A DNA stretch of 64,000 nt, from contig LR698958.1 in NCBI GenBank assembly GCA_902381685.1, positions 2,155,030 to 2,219,029 on the forward strand, in the 5' to 3' direction. Source of the stretch: Lachnospiraceae bacterium (GTDB lineage Bacteria; Bacillota; Clostridia; Lachnospirales; Lachnospiraceae). The first letter of the stretch is position 1, and each line of letters opens with the position of its first letter. Position numbers and translations under genes: made by a program. A model generated the notes under the pieces. The model saw nothing but the letters and a program-made list of their open reading frames with translations. It was not told the DNA's origin and ran no database searches. Positions 51,945-61,362 of the stretch are shown here, in pieces.

Positions 51945-53222
51945 TTATCTGATTTCTGCTTTTCCACCCATGTATGGTCTCAGCGCTTCCGGAATTTTTA
52001 CACTTCCATCTGCCTGTAAGTTATTTTCCAAAAATGCAATTAACATTCTAGGTGGAGCAACTACCGTATTATTCAATGTGTGGGCAAAATATTTTCCGTC
52101 TTTTCCTTTTACACGGATACCAAGTCTTCTCGCCTGTGCATCTCCAAGATTTGAACAACTTCCCACTTCAAAATATTTTTGCTGTCTTGGTGACCACGCT
52201 TCTACATCTACAGATTTTACTTTTAAATCTGCCAAATCACCTGAACAACATTCCAATGTACGAACAGGAATATCAAGGGAACGGAATAAATCTACTGTGT
52301 TTTTCCACATTTTCTCATACCATTCCATACTTTCTTCCGGCTTACAAACAACAATCATTTCCTGCTTTTCAAACTGATGAATTCTATATACTCCACGTTC
52401 CTCAATACCGTGTGATCCTTTTTCTTTACGGAAGCATGGTGAGTAACTTGTCAATGTGTATGGGAGTTTTTCCTCATCGTTCAATGTATCAATGAATTTT
52501 CCAATCATGGAATGCTCACTTGTACCGATAAGATATAAATCTTCTCCTTCGATCTTGTACATCATAGAATCCATTTCCGCAAAACTCATTACACCCGTAA
52601 CAACATTGCTGCGAATCATGTATGGAGGAATACAGTAAGTAAATCCTCTGTCAATCATAAAATCACGTGCATATGAGATAACCGCTGAGTGTAATCTTGC
52701 AATATCACCCATTAAATAGTAAAATCCCTGTCCCGCAACTTTTCCGGCTGCTTCCAAGTCAATTCCATTAAATTTGTCCATGATTTCTGTATGATATGGA
52801 ACTTCAAAATCAGGCACAACCGGTTCACCAAATTTTTCTAATTCTACATTCTCACTGTCATCTTTTCCGATTGGTACTGACGGATCGATGATATTTGGAA
52901 TTGTCATCATAATTGTTTTGATTTTTTCTTCTACTTCTTTTTCCTCTGCTGATAACTCTTCTGTTCTTCCTGCATTTTGTGCCACCTGTCTCTTATATTC
53001 TTCTGCCTCTTCTTTTTTGCCCTGAGCCATGCATGCACCGATTTTTTTAGAAATCTGATTTTTATTTGCTCTTAACGCTTCTACTTCCTGTTTAATTTCT
53101 CTGTTTCTCTTATCTAATTCGATAACCTCATCGACTAAAGGTAATTTTGCGTCCTGAAATTTGTTTTTAATATTCTGTTTTACAATCTCCGGATTACTTC
53201 TTAAAAATTTAATATCTAACAT
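51945..53222 (-). CDS. serS: Seryl-tRNA synthetase
   Basis: The 425-residue class II synthetase has an N-terminal coiled-coil arm (about 27-100) that grips the long variable arm of tRNA-Ser. The class II motifs are visible: TYCIPPYMI region, PCFRKEKGSHG (motif 2) and the final RIRVKGKDG / LNNTVVAPPRMLIAFLEN segment (motif 3). Length is normal. It has no T-box and lies inside an operon 24 bp after the DUF4446 gene. Confidence 0.95.
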   Translation of the reverse strand: MLDIKFLRSNPEIVKQNIKNKFQDAKLPLVDEVIELDKRNREIKQEVEALRANKNQISKKIGACMAQGKKEEAEEYKRQVAQNAGRTEELSAEEKEVEEKIKTIMMTIPNIIDPSVPIGKDDSENVELEKFGEPVVPDFEVPYHTEIMDKFNGIDLEAAGKVAGQGFYYLMGDIARLHSAVISYARDFMIDRGFTYCIPPYMIRSNVVTGVMSFAEMDSMMYKIEGEDLYLIGTSEHSMIGKFIDTLNDEEKLPYTLTSYSPCFRKEKGSHGIEERGVYRIHQFEKQEMIVVCKPEESMEWYEKMWKNTVDLFRSLDIPVRTLECCSGDLADLKVKSVDVEAWSPRQQKYFEVGSCSNLGDAQARRLGIRVKGKDGKYFAHTLNNTVVAPPRMLIAFLENNLQADGSVKIPEALRPYMGGKAEIR

Positions 53223-53246
53223 ACTATCTTCCTCCTTATTTTTCCA

Positions 53247-53768
53247 TTAAACATCTAGCCCGTATGTTTCCTCATAAATTGCTCTTTCTAATGATTCTGC
53301 CTCTTCCTCGGCAAGTTCTATATAACTTTCTCCCTTAACAATTTCTTTTATATAGAGATAACAGCCTTCTCTGCTGTGCATCGCATTAATAATATACCCA
53401 CTGTCATTTCCGTCTAACAGTGTAAGCGCAAAACTTAATTTTCCACCCATTTCATTGAATGCGTCATATTTTACAATTCCTACTTTCTGATAAGAGCCTG
53501 CCATTTTCTGGCTTAACTCTTTTACTTCCTGTCTTGTTTTCTTTGTCATAGATGAAATTGTATCTATCTCTTTAAATTTAGACAAAATACTTTTTTCCAA
53601 TGTTTTTCCGTCTTTTCCACGCATAAAGGAATTATAACTTACCTTCAACCGATTATATTTCATGTTAATGCCAATAACAAGTACAAACAGCAGTATAATC
53701 AACAGCAGCATCACAACCAAAATATAAAACGGATCAATCCCAATACTTTCTAATATCTTACTGTTCAT
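53247..53768 (-). CDS. DUF4446 family membrane protein
   Basis: The 173-residue protein has one N-terminal membrane helix (about 12-34). A coiled coil-like SYNSFMRGKDGKTLEKSIL and a C-terminal domain with VGIVKYDAFNEMGGKLSFALTLLD follow, all typical of DUF4446, a family that accompanies parAB in Clostridia. The role is unknown. I chose ATG 53768, nine bases after GGAG; an ATG at 53777 overlaps the parB stop by 8 bp but has no room for a ribosome site. Confidence 0.85.
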   Translation of the reverse strand: MNSKILESIGIDPFYILVVMLLLIILLFVLVIGINMKYNRLKVSYNSFMRGKDGKTLEKSILSKFKEIDTISSMTKKTRQEVKELSQKMAGSYQKVGIVKYDAFNEMGGKLSFALTLLDGNDSGYIINAMHSREGCYLYIKEIVKGESYIELAEEEAESLERAIYEETYGLDV

Positions 53769-53769
53769 T

Positions 53770-54660
53770 TTACGCATCTCCTTTTTCTATACTCATAATC
53801 AGGTCGTATATGCGTTCAAAATCTTTTTCCGAATAATATTCTATCTCTATTTTTCCTTTACCGTTTGCCTTCTGATTGATGCTGACTTTTGTTCCCATAA
53901 GCGATTTCATTCTTTCTTCGCTGTCTCTGTAAATGAAATCATTTTCCACAATTTTTTTCTTTTTTTCCTTTTTAGGATTTTTTAATTCTTTAATTAATTT
54001 TTCTGTCTCACGCACACTTAACTTTTCATCAAAAATTTTGTTTGCAAGAATATATTGTTGTTCTTCGTCATCAATGGCAAGTAACGCTCTTGCATGACCG
54101 GTGGAAATCATATCGTCAATAATCATCTGCTGTACTTTTTCATTTAACTTGAGCAGACGCATAGAGTTCGTCACTGCTGTTCTGCTTTTGGAAACTCTCT
54201 CCGCCACTTCGTCCTGTTTCAGTGAAAATTCCGTCAGCAGCCTTTTAAATGCCATCGCCTCTTCAATTGGATTTAAGTTTTCTCTCTGAATATTTTCAAT
54301 CAGAGCAATTTCCACCATTTCCTGCTCTGTATACTTTCTTACAATAACAGGAACTTCTTTTATTCCTGCAAGTTTTGCCGCTCTCCAGCGTCTTTCCCCT
54401 GCAATAATTTCATAAAAATCATCTTTCTTTTGTACAAGTAACGGTTGTAATACACCGTATTGTTTAATCGAGTCTGCCAACTCTAAGAGAGAGTCTTCCT
54501 CAAACATTCTTCTTGGCTGTTCCCGGTTCGGCTCGATTAATGATAGTTTTATCATCTGTTCTCCTGCTTTGGCAGGCTTTTCCTGTTTTGTTTTTGTTTC
54601 TTTCTTCTCAGGAATCAGGCTGTCCAGTCCTTTTCCCAAACCACCACGTTTTACCGCCAT
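53770..54660 (-). CDS. parB: Chromosome partition protein ParB (Spo0J)
   Basis: The 296-residue CTP-dependent clamp binds parS and spreads on origin DNA, loading SMC and stimulating ParA. The N-terminal domain has the IAGERRWRAAKLAG box, then the LIENIQRENLNPIEEA helix and the helix-turn-helix (DEVAERVSKSRTAVTNSMRLLKL). A basic linker and a C-terminal dimerisation domain follow. Its first base overlaps the parA stop (TAATG), so it is coupled. Two parS sites lie upstream of parA. This is the chromosomal system, distinct from the element copies at 47.7-50.3 kb. Confidence 0.95.
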   Translation of the reverse strand: MAVKRGGLGKGLDSLIPEKKETKTKQEKPAKAGEQMIKLSLIEPNREQPRRMFEEDSLLELADSIKQYGVLQPLLVQKKDDFYEIIAGERRWRAAKLAGIKEVPVIVRKYTEQEMVEIALIENIQRENLNPIEEAMAFKRLLTEFSLKQDEVAERVSKSRTAVTNSMRLLKLNEKVQQMIIDDMISTGHARALLAIDDEEQQYILANKIFDEKLSVRETEKLIKELKNPKKEKKKKIVENDFIYRDSEERMKSLMGTKVSINQKANGKGKIEIEYYSEKDFERIYDLIMSIEKGDA

Positions 54661-55427
54661 TATTCTTCTCCTTTATTAATTACCTCTTCTGCTAACAACA
54701 TATAACTTTCTGCACCTGCTGATTTCGGGTCATACAAATTGATTGGTAATCCATGACTTGGTGCTTCTGCTAAACGTATATTTCTTGGAATAATTGTTTT
54801 ATAGATTGCTTTATTCAGATTTTCTTTTACATTTTCCACGACTTGAAGGGATAAGTTTGTTCTGGCATCATACATTGTAAAGACAACGCCTTCCATTTCC
54901 AATTTAGGATTTAACCGTTCTTTTACTAAATCTATTGTATGTATCAATTGACTCAAACCCTCAAGTGCATAATACTCACATTGAATTGGAACAAGAACTG
55001 TATCTGCTGTCGTCATCGCATTAATTGTCAGCATGCTCAACGACGGAGGACAATCAATAATAATAAAATCATACATTTCCTTTACTGTGTCCACCGCATC
55101 TCTAATAATATATTCTTTATTGTCTACTCCTATCAACTCAATTTCTGCCGCTGATAAGTCAATATTTGTCGGCAAAACGTCCAAATTTTCCAAAGTATCC
55201 TTGCAGATAACTTTTTCAATTTCAGTTTCACCAATAATCAAATCATATACAGTATATTCCACATTGTCTTTATCTATTCCCAATCCACTGGTCATATTCC
55301 CCTGTGGATCCATGTCTATTGCTAAAACTTTTTTTCCTAAAGCACTCAAACAAGCGGACAAATTAATAGATGTAGTTGTTTTTCCAACTCCACCTTTCTG
55401 ATTAGCAATCGCTATTATTCTTCCCAT
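54660..55427 (-). CDS. parA: Chromosome partition ATPase ParA (Soj)
   Basis: The 255-residue ATPase starts with the deviant Walker A motif KGGVGKTT (10-17) and has DMDPQGNMTSGLG and DFIIIDCPPSLS. It works with ParB in origin segregation and, as Soj, modulates DnaA. It looks intact, in contrast to the broken parA of the integrated element. It is the first gene of its operon, with two parS sites directly upstream. Confidence 0.95.
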   Translation of the reverse strand: MGRIIAIANQKGGVGKTTTSINLSACLSALGKKVLAIDMDPQGNMTSGLGIDKDNVEYTVYDLIIGETEIEKVICKDTLENLDVLPTNIDLSAAEIELIGVDNKEYIIRDAVDTVKEMYDFIIIDCPPSLSMLTINAMTTADTVLVPIQCEYYALEGLSQLIHTIDLVKERLNPKLEMEGVVFTMYDARTNLSLQVVENVKENLNKAIYKTIIPRNIRLAEAPSHGLPINLYDPKSAGAESYMLLAEEVINKGEE

Positions 55428-55487
55428 TGTATAGTCCCCTTTCTATCACTTTCCAATTATAACATTTTTTTATTTTTAAATCTACAA

Positions 55488-55503
55488 TGTTTCACGTGAA
55501 ACA
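55488..55503. promoter_or_regulatory. parS site 1
   Basis: TGTTTCACGTGAAACA is the perfect 16-bp ParB-binding palindrome, 61 bases before the parA start. Confidence 0.95.
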
Positions 55504-55532
55504 TTATTATTTTTTAATATTTTTATAGAAAA

Positions 55533-55548
55533 TGTTTCACGTGAAACA
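55533..55548. promoter_or_regulatory. parS site 2
   Basis: A second perfect TGTTTCACGTGAAACA lies 45 bp from the first (start to start), in the gap between divergent parA and the alpha/beta hydrolase gene. Confidence 0.95.
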
Positions 55549-55609
55549 TTTTCTTCCCTTGTCTTTTATTCTGTAGTATAATAAAAGTAAAAAGGCTAGG
55601 GGTGATTTT

Positions 55610-56572
55610 ATGAACTGGAAGAAAAAAATAATGAACTGTGCCTTGTTTATAGGTATAACTACATTTGTTATGTTTATTATCAATAAACTGATTTATTTTA
55701 TCTCTACTGTTGAAAATGTCTTAGACAAAATTAAAGGAAATTATTATGAATGGCGTTTCGGCAAGATATTTTATACAAAACATGGAACCGGAAAACCCGT
55801 TCTGCTTATTCATGATACTACTTCCATGGGTTCGGGGTATGAGTGGAATAAAATTGTAAAACAGTTATCCAAAACAAATACCGTTTACACAATAGATTTG
55901 CTCGGCTGTGGCCGTTCAGAAAAACCAAATATCACATATACTAATTATTTATATGTACAACTAATTTCTGATTTCATCAAGCAGGTGATTGGCAAAAAGA
56001 CAGACGTAGTTTCAAGCGGCTTATCTTCTTCTTTTGTTTTAATGGCATGTCATATGGACAATAATATTATCAACAAAGTTGTTATGGTTGCCCCTCATTC
56101 CTTTACGTCATTAAACAAATCACCAAACAGAAACAGTAAAGCATTAAAAATACTTTTAAATACACATATTGTCGGTACTTTAGTTTACAATCTTATTTTC
56201 ACACGCAAAAACATTACTTCTTTATTAGAAAACGAATATTATTACAACAATAATAAAGTATCTGAGGAACTGATTCAGAATTATTATGAATCTGCTCACA
56301 CTTGCAATTCCGCATCAAAATATGTTTTTGCAAGTATAAAAGGTCGCTACTTAAATGCAAACGTATTAAATGCATTACAATCTTTGAATAACAGCATTTT
56401 TGTTATTTCCGGTGACGAACATATAGATGAATGTAAATGTATTGGAAAACAGTATCAGGAGAAACTTCCTTCCATAGAAGTTGTACATATTCAAAAATCT
56501 TTACTTGCCCCTCACATTGAACAGGCAGAATTATTTACAGAACAATTACAAATTTTACTGGAAACAGAATAA
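55610..56572 (+). CDS. Membrane-anchored alpha/beta hydrolase
   Basis: The 320-residue protein has an N-terminal membrane helix (about 9-28) and an alpha/beta hydrolase fold. Visible parts are the HG-type oxyanion segment (KHGTGKPVLLIHDTTSMGSGYEW), a DLLGCGRSEKPN loop, a nucleophile elbow reading SGLSSSF and a late APHIEQAE with the likely histidine. The elbow keeps the central serine but not the last glycine of GxSxG. The substrate is unknown; a lipid or peptide ester is possible. It is monocistronic, opposite to its neighbours, inside the otherwise conserved rsmG-parA interval. Confidence 0.82.
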   Translation: MNWKKKIMNCALFIGITTFVMFIINKLIYFISTVENVLDKIKGNYYEWRFGKIFYTKHGTGKPVLLIHDTTSMGSGYEWNKIVKQLSKTNTVYTIDLLGCGRSEKPNITYTNYLYVQLISDFIKQVIGKKTDVVSSGLSSSFVLMACHMDNNIINKVVMVAPHSFTSLNKSPNRNSKALKILLNTHIVGTLVYNLIFTRKNITSLLENEYYYNNNKVSEELIQNYYESAHTCNSASKYVFASIKGRYLNANVLNALQSLNNSIFVISGDEHIDECKCIGKQYQEKLPSIEVVHIQKSLLAPHIEQAELFTEQLQILLETE

Positions 56573-56573
56573 C

Positions 56574-56604
56574 AAAAGAGCCACTTTATAAAAGTGGCTC
56601 TTTT
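56574..56604. terminator. Bidirectional terminator
   Basis: AAAAGAGCCACTTT (56574-56587) and AAAGTGGCTCTTTT (56591-56604) form a perfect 14-bp stem with a 3-base loop. It serves the convergent hydrolase and rsmG genes. Confidence 0.92.
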
Positions 56605-57299
56605 GCCGGTAATCCGGCTTTTCTTGGGTATTTTTTACTTGTATTCTGTATCTTTTCAATTTTTACAAAGGAACGTCCGATATCTGTTCCGGGTAAGCGG
56701 AATTTAACTACTTCCGACAATTTGCCTCCCAGAATGTGAATGGCTTTCTTCGATGTTTCGACTTCTTCATCAATTTCTCCCGACTTGTATGGAATAAACA
56801 TTCCTCCCACATTCACATATGGAATACAATACTCTGACAGAGTGGACAGATTTGCCACGGCACGTGAAACACAGAGATCAAATTGCTCTCTATACTCCTT
56901 TTGCTTCGCATAATCTTCCGCTCTTCCGTGAATTGCTCTTATTCCTGTCAATCCCAGTTGTTCAATCACTTCATTTAAAAATTTTACTCTTTTATTTAAT
57001 GAATCCAAAAGAACAATTTCTAAATGAGGAAATGCTATTTTTAACGGTATTCCCGGAAAACCTGCTCCGGTTCCCACATCTATCACCGTTTTCACTTTAG
57101 ATAAATCTACCGCCTTTATGAGAGATACGCTGTCCACAAAATGTTTTTCATTCACTTCCTCATACTCTGTAATTCCCGTTAAATTCATAAACGAGTTCCA
57201 TTCCACAAGTATTTCATAGAACTGATGAAACTGTTCTTTTTGCGTATCATTTAGTACTATACCCAAATGTGCTAATTTTTCTTCAAATATTTTGCTCAT
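56586..57299 (-). CDS. rsmG: 16S rRNA (guanine527-N7)-methyltransferase
   Basis: The 237-residue SAM-dependent enzyme (GidB) methylates G527 of 16S rRNA. The SAM-binding motif is VIDVGTGAGFPGIPLKI, followed by LLDSLNKRVKFL and the CVSRAVANLSTL block. Start 57299 is behind GGGGAAG and one base after the mnmG stop, giving coupling. The last codons overlap the terminator stem. Normal length. Confidence 0.95.
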   Translation of the reverse strand: MSKIFEEKLAHLGIVLNDTQKEQFHQFYEILVEWNSFMNLTGITEYEEVNEKHFVDSVSLIKAVDLSKVKTVIDVGTGAGFPGIPLKIAFPHLEIVLLDSLNKRVKFLNEVIEQLGLTGIRAIHGRAEDYAKQKEYREQFDLCVSRAVANLSTLSEYCIPYVNVGGMFIPYKSGEIDEEVETSKKAIHILGGKLSEVVKFRLPGTDIGRSFVKIEKIQNTSKKYPRKAGLPAKEPLL

Positions 57300-57300
57300 C

Positions 57301-59199
57301 TTATCTTCCCCACTGTTCCATATATACGAGAAGTACGGAAATATCTGCAGGCGAAACACCCGAAATTCTCGATGCCTGTCCTATGGAAATAGGACGATAC
57401 TGTTTTAATTTCTGCACCGCCTCAATTCTTAGACTCTTCACATCATCATAATCAATTTCGTCCGGTATTCTTTTCGTTTCTAACTTTTTAAACTGCTCTA
57501 CCTGCTTCATCTGCCGTGTAATATATCCTTCATATTTAATGCTGATATTTACCTGCTCAATCACTTCATCGCTTAATTTTTCTCTTTTTACATCAATAGG
57601 TGCAAGCGCCTCATAATTTAATTCCGGTCTTCTAATTAATTCTGCCAAAGTTGTCCCCGAGTTAAGCGGTGTACTTCCGTACTTTTCCAAAACTTCCTGT
57701 ACTTTTCCATTTGCTCCTATATTTGTATGTTTCACTCTCTCGACTTCTTGCTCAATCTGTCTCTCTTTTTCTTTTAAATGAGAATACCTATCATTTGAAA
57801 TTAGCCCCACTTTGTAACCTATTTCCGTTAATCTTTGATCCGCATTATCCTGACGTAACAGTAAACGATATTCCGCGCGGGAAGTCATCATACGGTAAGG
57901 TTCATGGCTTTCTTTTGTTACCAAATCATCAATTAAAACACCGATATACCCCTCTGAGCGGTCTATAACAATCTGTTCCCGTCCAAGAAGTTTTAACGCC
58001 GCATTGATTCCTGCAATCAGTCCCTGTGCCGCCGCTTCCTCATATCCTGAACTTCCATTAAACTGTCCTCCGCTGTAGAGTCCTTCGATTTTCTTAAACT
58101 CCAATGTAGGGTAAAGTTGTCTTGCATCTATACAGTCATACTCTATGGCATAGGCATTTCGCATTATACGCGCATTTTCCAGCCCCGGAACACTTCTGTA
58201 CATCTCATATTGCACATCTTCCGGAAGAGAACTTGACATTCCACCGATATACATCTCATTTGTATCCAACCCTTCCGGCTCGATAAATACCTGATGTCTG
58301 TTTTTGTCCGCGAATTTAACAACTTTGTCCTCTATAGACGGACAATATCGAGGTCCCGTTCCCTCAATCATTCCCGAAAATAACGGTGATCGGTCCAAAT
58401 TTTGACGAATAATTTCATGCGTTTTTTCATTTGTATATGTGAGCCAGCATGAAGCCTGCTCAATCTGTACGTCCTCCGGATTTGTTGTGAATGAAAACGG
58501 AACAACTCTCTCATCGCCAAACTGCTCTTCCATTTTACTGAAATCAATAGAGTTTTTATCAATTCTCGCAGGTGTTCCGGTCTTAAAGCGGTACATTTCG
58601 ATTCCCAGACGTTTCAGGGAATCTGTCAGGTAATTTGCCGCCTGCAGGCCGTCCGGACCTGTTTCGTTGCTGATTTCTCCGTAAATACATCTCGATTTTA
58701 AGTATGTCCCGGTACATAAAATAACCGCTTTACAGTGGTATACCGCACCTGAATAGGTCTGCACTCCCGTTATCTTTCCGTCCTCCACTAAAATATCGGT
58801 CACTTCCGCCTGTTTTAATTCCAGATTTTCCTGATTTTCCAACACACATCGCATCGTTTTGCTATACTGTGCCTTATCTGCCTGCGCTCTTAAGGAATGC
58901 ACGGCAGGCCCTTTTGACTTATTTAACATTTTAGACTGTATGAAAGTTTTATCAATTACTTTCCCCATTTCTCCGCCTAAAGCGTCAATTTCTCTTACTA
59001 AATGTCCCTTTGATGTTCCGCCTATATTTGGATTGCAGGGCATTAGGGCAACGCTGTTTATACTGACCGTAAATACAATTGTCTTCAGTCCCAATCTTGC
59101 CGTTGCAAGTCCTGCTTCACAGCCTGCATGTCCCGCGCCAATTACGACAACATCATATTCATCTTTATTTTCCCATACAGAATTTGCTGAATATTTCAT
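57301..59199 (-). CDS. mnmG: tRNA uridine 5-carboxymethylaminomethyl modification enzyme MnmG
   Basis: The 632-residue FAD protein (GidA) with MnmE adds the cmnm5 group to wobble U34. The FAD motif [20 protein letters not shown] is near the start. The [19 protein letters not shown] and [21 protein letters not shown] blocks are present. The C-terminal helical domain ends with [20 protein letters not shown]. Its start overlaps the mnmE end by 35 bp. Start and length are normal for the family. Confidence 0.96.
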   Translation of the reverse strand: MKYSANSVWENKDEYDVVVIGAGHAGCEAGLATARLGLKTIVFTVSINSVALMPCNPNIGGTSKGHLVREIDALGGEMGKVIDKTFIQSKMLNKSKGPAVHSLRAQADKAQYSKTMRCVLENQENLELKQAEVTDILVEDGKITGVQTYSGAVYHCKAVILCTGTYLKSRCIYGEISNETGPDGLQAANYLTDSLKRLGIEMYRFKTGTPARIDKNSIDFSKMEEQFGDERVVPFSFTTNPEDVQIEQASCWLTYTNEKTHEIIRQNLDRSPLFSGMIEGTGPRYCPSIEDKVVKFADKNRHQVFIEPEGLDTNEMYIGGMSSSLPEDVQYEMYRSVPGLENARIMRNAYAIEYDCIDARQLYPTLEFKKIEGLYSGGQFNGSSGYEEAAAQGLIAGINAALKLLGREQIVIDRSEGYIGVLIDDLVTKESHEPYRMMTSRAEYRLLLRQDNADQRLTEIGYKVGLISNDRYSHLKEKERQIEQEVERVKHTNIGANGKVQEVLEKYGSTPLNSGTTLAELIRRPELNYEALAPIDVKREKLSDEVIEQVNISIKYEGYITRQMKQVEQFKKLETKRIPDEIDYDDVKSLRIEAVQKLKQYRPISIGQASRISGVSPADISVLLVYMEQWGR

Positions 59200-60538
59200 T
59201 TACCAAATCTTCTCCTATCGTTTCTCCCGTAATACTTCCGAGTGATTCATACGCGTCCAACAAATCAATCGAATAGAAATCTTCGGGCATTCCATTTTCT
59301 ATGCTGATTAGCACTTTTTCCAGACTTTCAGCCGCATCTTGCAACGCTGTTTTATGTCTGATATTTGTAATATACACTTCGTCATTGAAAGAAATATCGC
59401 CGTGGAAAAACATCTCTTTTAATGTTTCTTCCAGTTCTTTTATCCCCTGTTCTTCTTTTGCAGAGATGACGATCATCGGTTTGTTCAGTTTTTCCTGCAG
59501 TTCTTTTTTCGTCACAACCATATCCAAATCGGATTTATTTAACAAAACAATCGCCTGCTTGTCCCTAATCATCTCAATGATTTCCTCATCATTATCATCT
59601 AGAGGTCTGGAGGCGTCAGCCACATAAATAATCAAATCCGCTTCATTTGCATGGTTTTTGGCTTTATCTACTCCAATCTTCTCCACAACGTCTTTTGTTT
59701 CCCGTATTCCTGCCGTGTCCATAATGTTAAGACTTACGCCTTGGAGTTGAATATTTTCTTCCAAAACGTCTCTTGTCGTCCCCTCTATATCCGTGACAAT
59801 GGCGCGTTCTTCGCCTACAAGAACATTCAATAAGGAGGATTTTCCGGCGTTTGGTTTACCGACAATAACCGTCTTTATTCCTTCCTTAATTATTCTACCA
59901 TTATCTGCACTTATCAGCAACCGCCTGATTTCTTCCAGTAGGTTATCCACAACTTTCTTTAATGTTTCCCCATAACCGTCTACACTTATATGCTCCGGAT
60001 CATCTAATGCCGTTTCAATAAATGCTGTGTGATATAAAATCTCTTCCCGAATTTCACCGATTTTTTTCTGTACTGAACCTTTTAACTGGCTCACAGAACT
60101 TTTCAGGGCATATTCATTTTTTGAATCAATAATATCAATAACCGCTTCCGCCTGCGATAAATCCATCTTTCCATTCAAAAATGCTCTCTTTGTAAATTCT
60201 CCCGGTTCAGCTGGTCTTGCACCGTATTTTATAACTGTTTCCATAATTTTTTTCACAACATATATTCCGCCGTGACAATCTATTTCTACCGTATCTTCCC
60301 CGGTATAACTGTGTGGGGCTTTCATTAACATAACTAATACTTCATCAATGATTTCTTCCCCGTCAGCAATATATCCGTAATGAATTGTGTATGTCTTTTC
60401 CTCCGCAAAGTTTTTCTCTTTTTTTCCTCTGAATATCTTCTGAATAATCTCTATCGCTTCTCTTCCGCTGATTCTGACAATACCGATTCCCGCACTGGAC
60501 ATTGCCGTTGCGATTGCTGCAATCGTATCTTTTTTCAT
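59165..60538 (-). CDS. mnmE: tRNA modification GTPase MnmE
   Basis: The 457-residue protein (TrmE) has an N-terminal formyl-THF-binding domain ([22 protein letters not shown]). A helical domain with an inserted G domain follows ([26 protein letters not shown]). The C-terminal FCMGK carries the catalytic cysteine. It acts with MnmG. ATG 60538 lies behind AAAGGAAG; the extension to 60556 would start within the upstream terminator. That terminator's T-run borders the ribosome site. Confidence 0.96.
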   Translation of the reverse strand: MKKDTIAAIATAMSSAGIGIVRISGREAIEIIQKIFRGKKEKNFAEEKTYTIHYGYIADGEEIIDEVLVMLMKAPHSYTGEDTVEIDCHGGIYVVKKIMETVIKYGARPAEPGEFTKRAFLNGKMDLSQAEAVIDIIDSKNEYALKSSVSQLKGSVQKKIGEIREEILYHTAFIETALDDPEHISVDGYGETLKKVVDNLLEEIRRLLISADNGRIIKEGIKTVIVGKPNAGKSSLLNVLVGEERAIVTDIEGTTRDVLEENIQLQGVSLNIMDTAGIRETKDVVEKIGVDKAKNHANEADLIIYVADASRPLDDNDEEIIEMIRDKQAIVLLNKSDLDMVVTKKELQEKLNKPMIVISAKEEQGIKELEETLKEMFFHGDISFNDEVYITNIRHKTALQDAAESLEKVLISIENGMPEDFYSIDLLDAYESLGSITGETIGEDLVNEIFSKFCMGK

Positions 60539-60554
60539 AAGAAATCTTCCTTTC

Positions 60555-60590
60555 AAAAAAGGCAGCCTCTTTATAAAAGATGCCGCCTTT
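60555..60590 (-). terminator. Terminator between jag and mnmE
   Basis: On the minus strand AAAGGCGGCATCTTT and AAGAGGCTGCCTTT fold into a long stem (one or two mismatches) followed by T6. It separates the rpmH-jag group from mnmE; the T-run is 5-10 bases before the mnmE ribosome site, so read-through or a local promoter must feed mnmE. Confidence 0.8.
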
Positions 60591-60594
60591 ATTC

Positions 60595-61350
60595 TTAATA
60601 TCTTCTTGCCAATGTTACAACTACGCGTCTGTATGGTTCTTCACCTTCACTGTGCGTAGATACATATTTGTCACCCTGTAATGCTGAATGAATTACTCTT
60701 CTCTCGTAAGGATTCATCGGCTCAAGAGAAATCGGTTTTTTCGTTCTCTTCACTTTATATGCAATATTCTTTGCAAGATTTTCCAATGTTTCTTTTCTTC
60801 TCTGACGATAATTTTCCGTGTCTAATTTCACACGAACATATTCTTCCTGTGATTTATTGGCAACACGATTTGTTAAATACTGAAGGGAATCTAATGTCTG
60901 TCCTCTTTTTCCGATGAGGATTCCCATATTTTCACCCTTCATATCAATATTTAACGCACCTTCTTCGTCAACCTGAGAAGTAATCTCTACTTCCATTCCC
61001 ATTGTTTTTAGTACATCATGTAAAAATGTTTCACAAGCTGTTATTGTTGTATTTTCCACTGCTCCAAGTTTATGTTCTTTTGAACGGTGTTCTTCTTCAA
61101 CTTTCTTCTCAACAAGTTCTTTTTCTTCTCTTATCTCTTGTTTGATTTCTTCTTTAATTTCTTCTACAACAGGTGTTTCAACTTTTCTCCATGCTTTAAT
61201 GACTGCCTGTTTACTTCCTATTCCAAGAAATCCGGCACTCCCTTTTTCAATTACATCATACTCAACCTGATCGCTTGTCGCACCTAATTGAATAAGAGCT
61301 TCTGTAATCGCATCGTCCAATGTTTTTGCCGATACTGTAATTTCATTCAT
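60595..61350 (-). CDS. jag: RNA-binding protein Jag/KhpB
   Basis: The 251-residue protein has a Jag-N domain (1 to about 52, ITEALIQLGATSDQVEYDVIEKGSAGFLGIGSK). A charged Glu/Lys linker (about 60-100), a KH domain with the IGKRGQTLDSLQYL signature and a C-terminal R3H domain (NPYERRVIHSALQ) follow. It binds RNA with KhpA and affects cell elongation and division; it is classically found after yidC. It follows yidC by 12 bp. Confidence 0.94.
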   Translation of the reverse strand: MNEITVSAKTLDDAITEALIQLGATSDQVEYDVIEKGSAGFLGIGSKQAVIKAWRKVETPVVEEIKEEIKQEIREEKELVEKKVEEEHRSKEHKLGAVENTTITACETFLHDVLKTMGMEVEITSQVDEEGALNIDMKGENMGILIGKRGQTLDSLQYLTNRVANKSQEEYVRVKLDTENYRQRRKETLENLAKNIAYKVKRTKKPISLEPMNPYERRVIHSALQGDKYVSTHSEGEEPYRRVVVTLARRY

Positions 61351-61362
61351 AATGAAACCCCC

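Noticed and set aside
56865..56885. parS-like half site inside rsmG
   Set aside because: Only about 12 of 16 positions match and the match covers one half; two perfect sites exist elsewhere.
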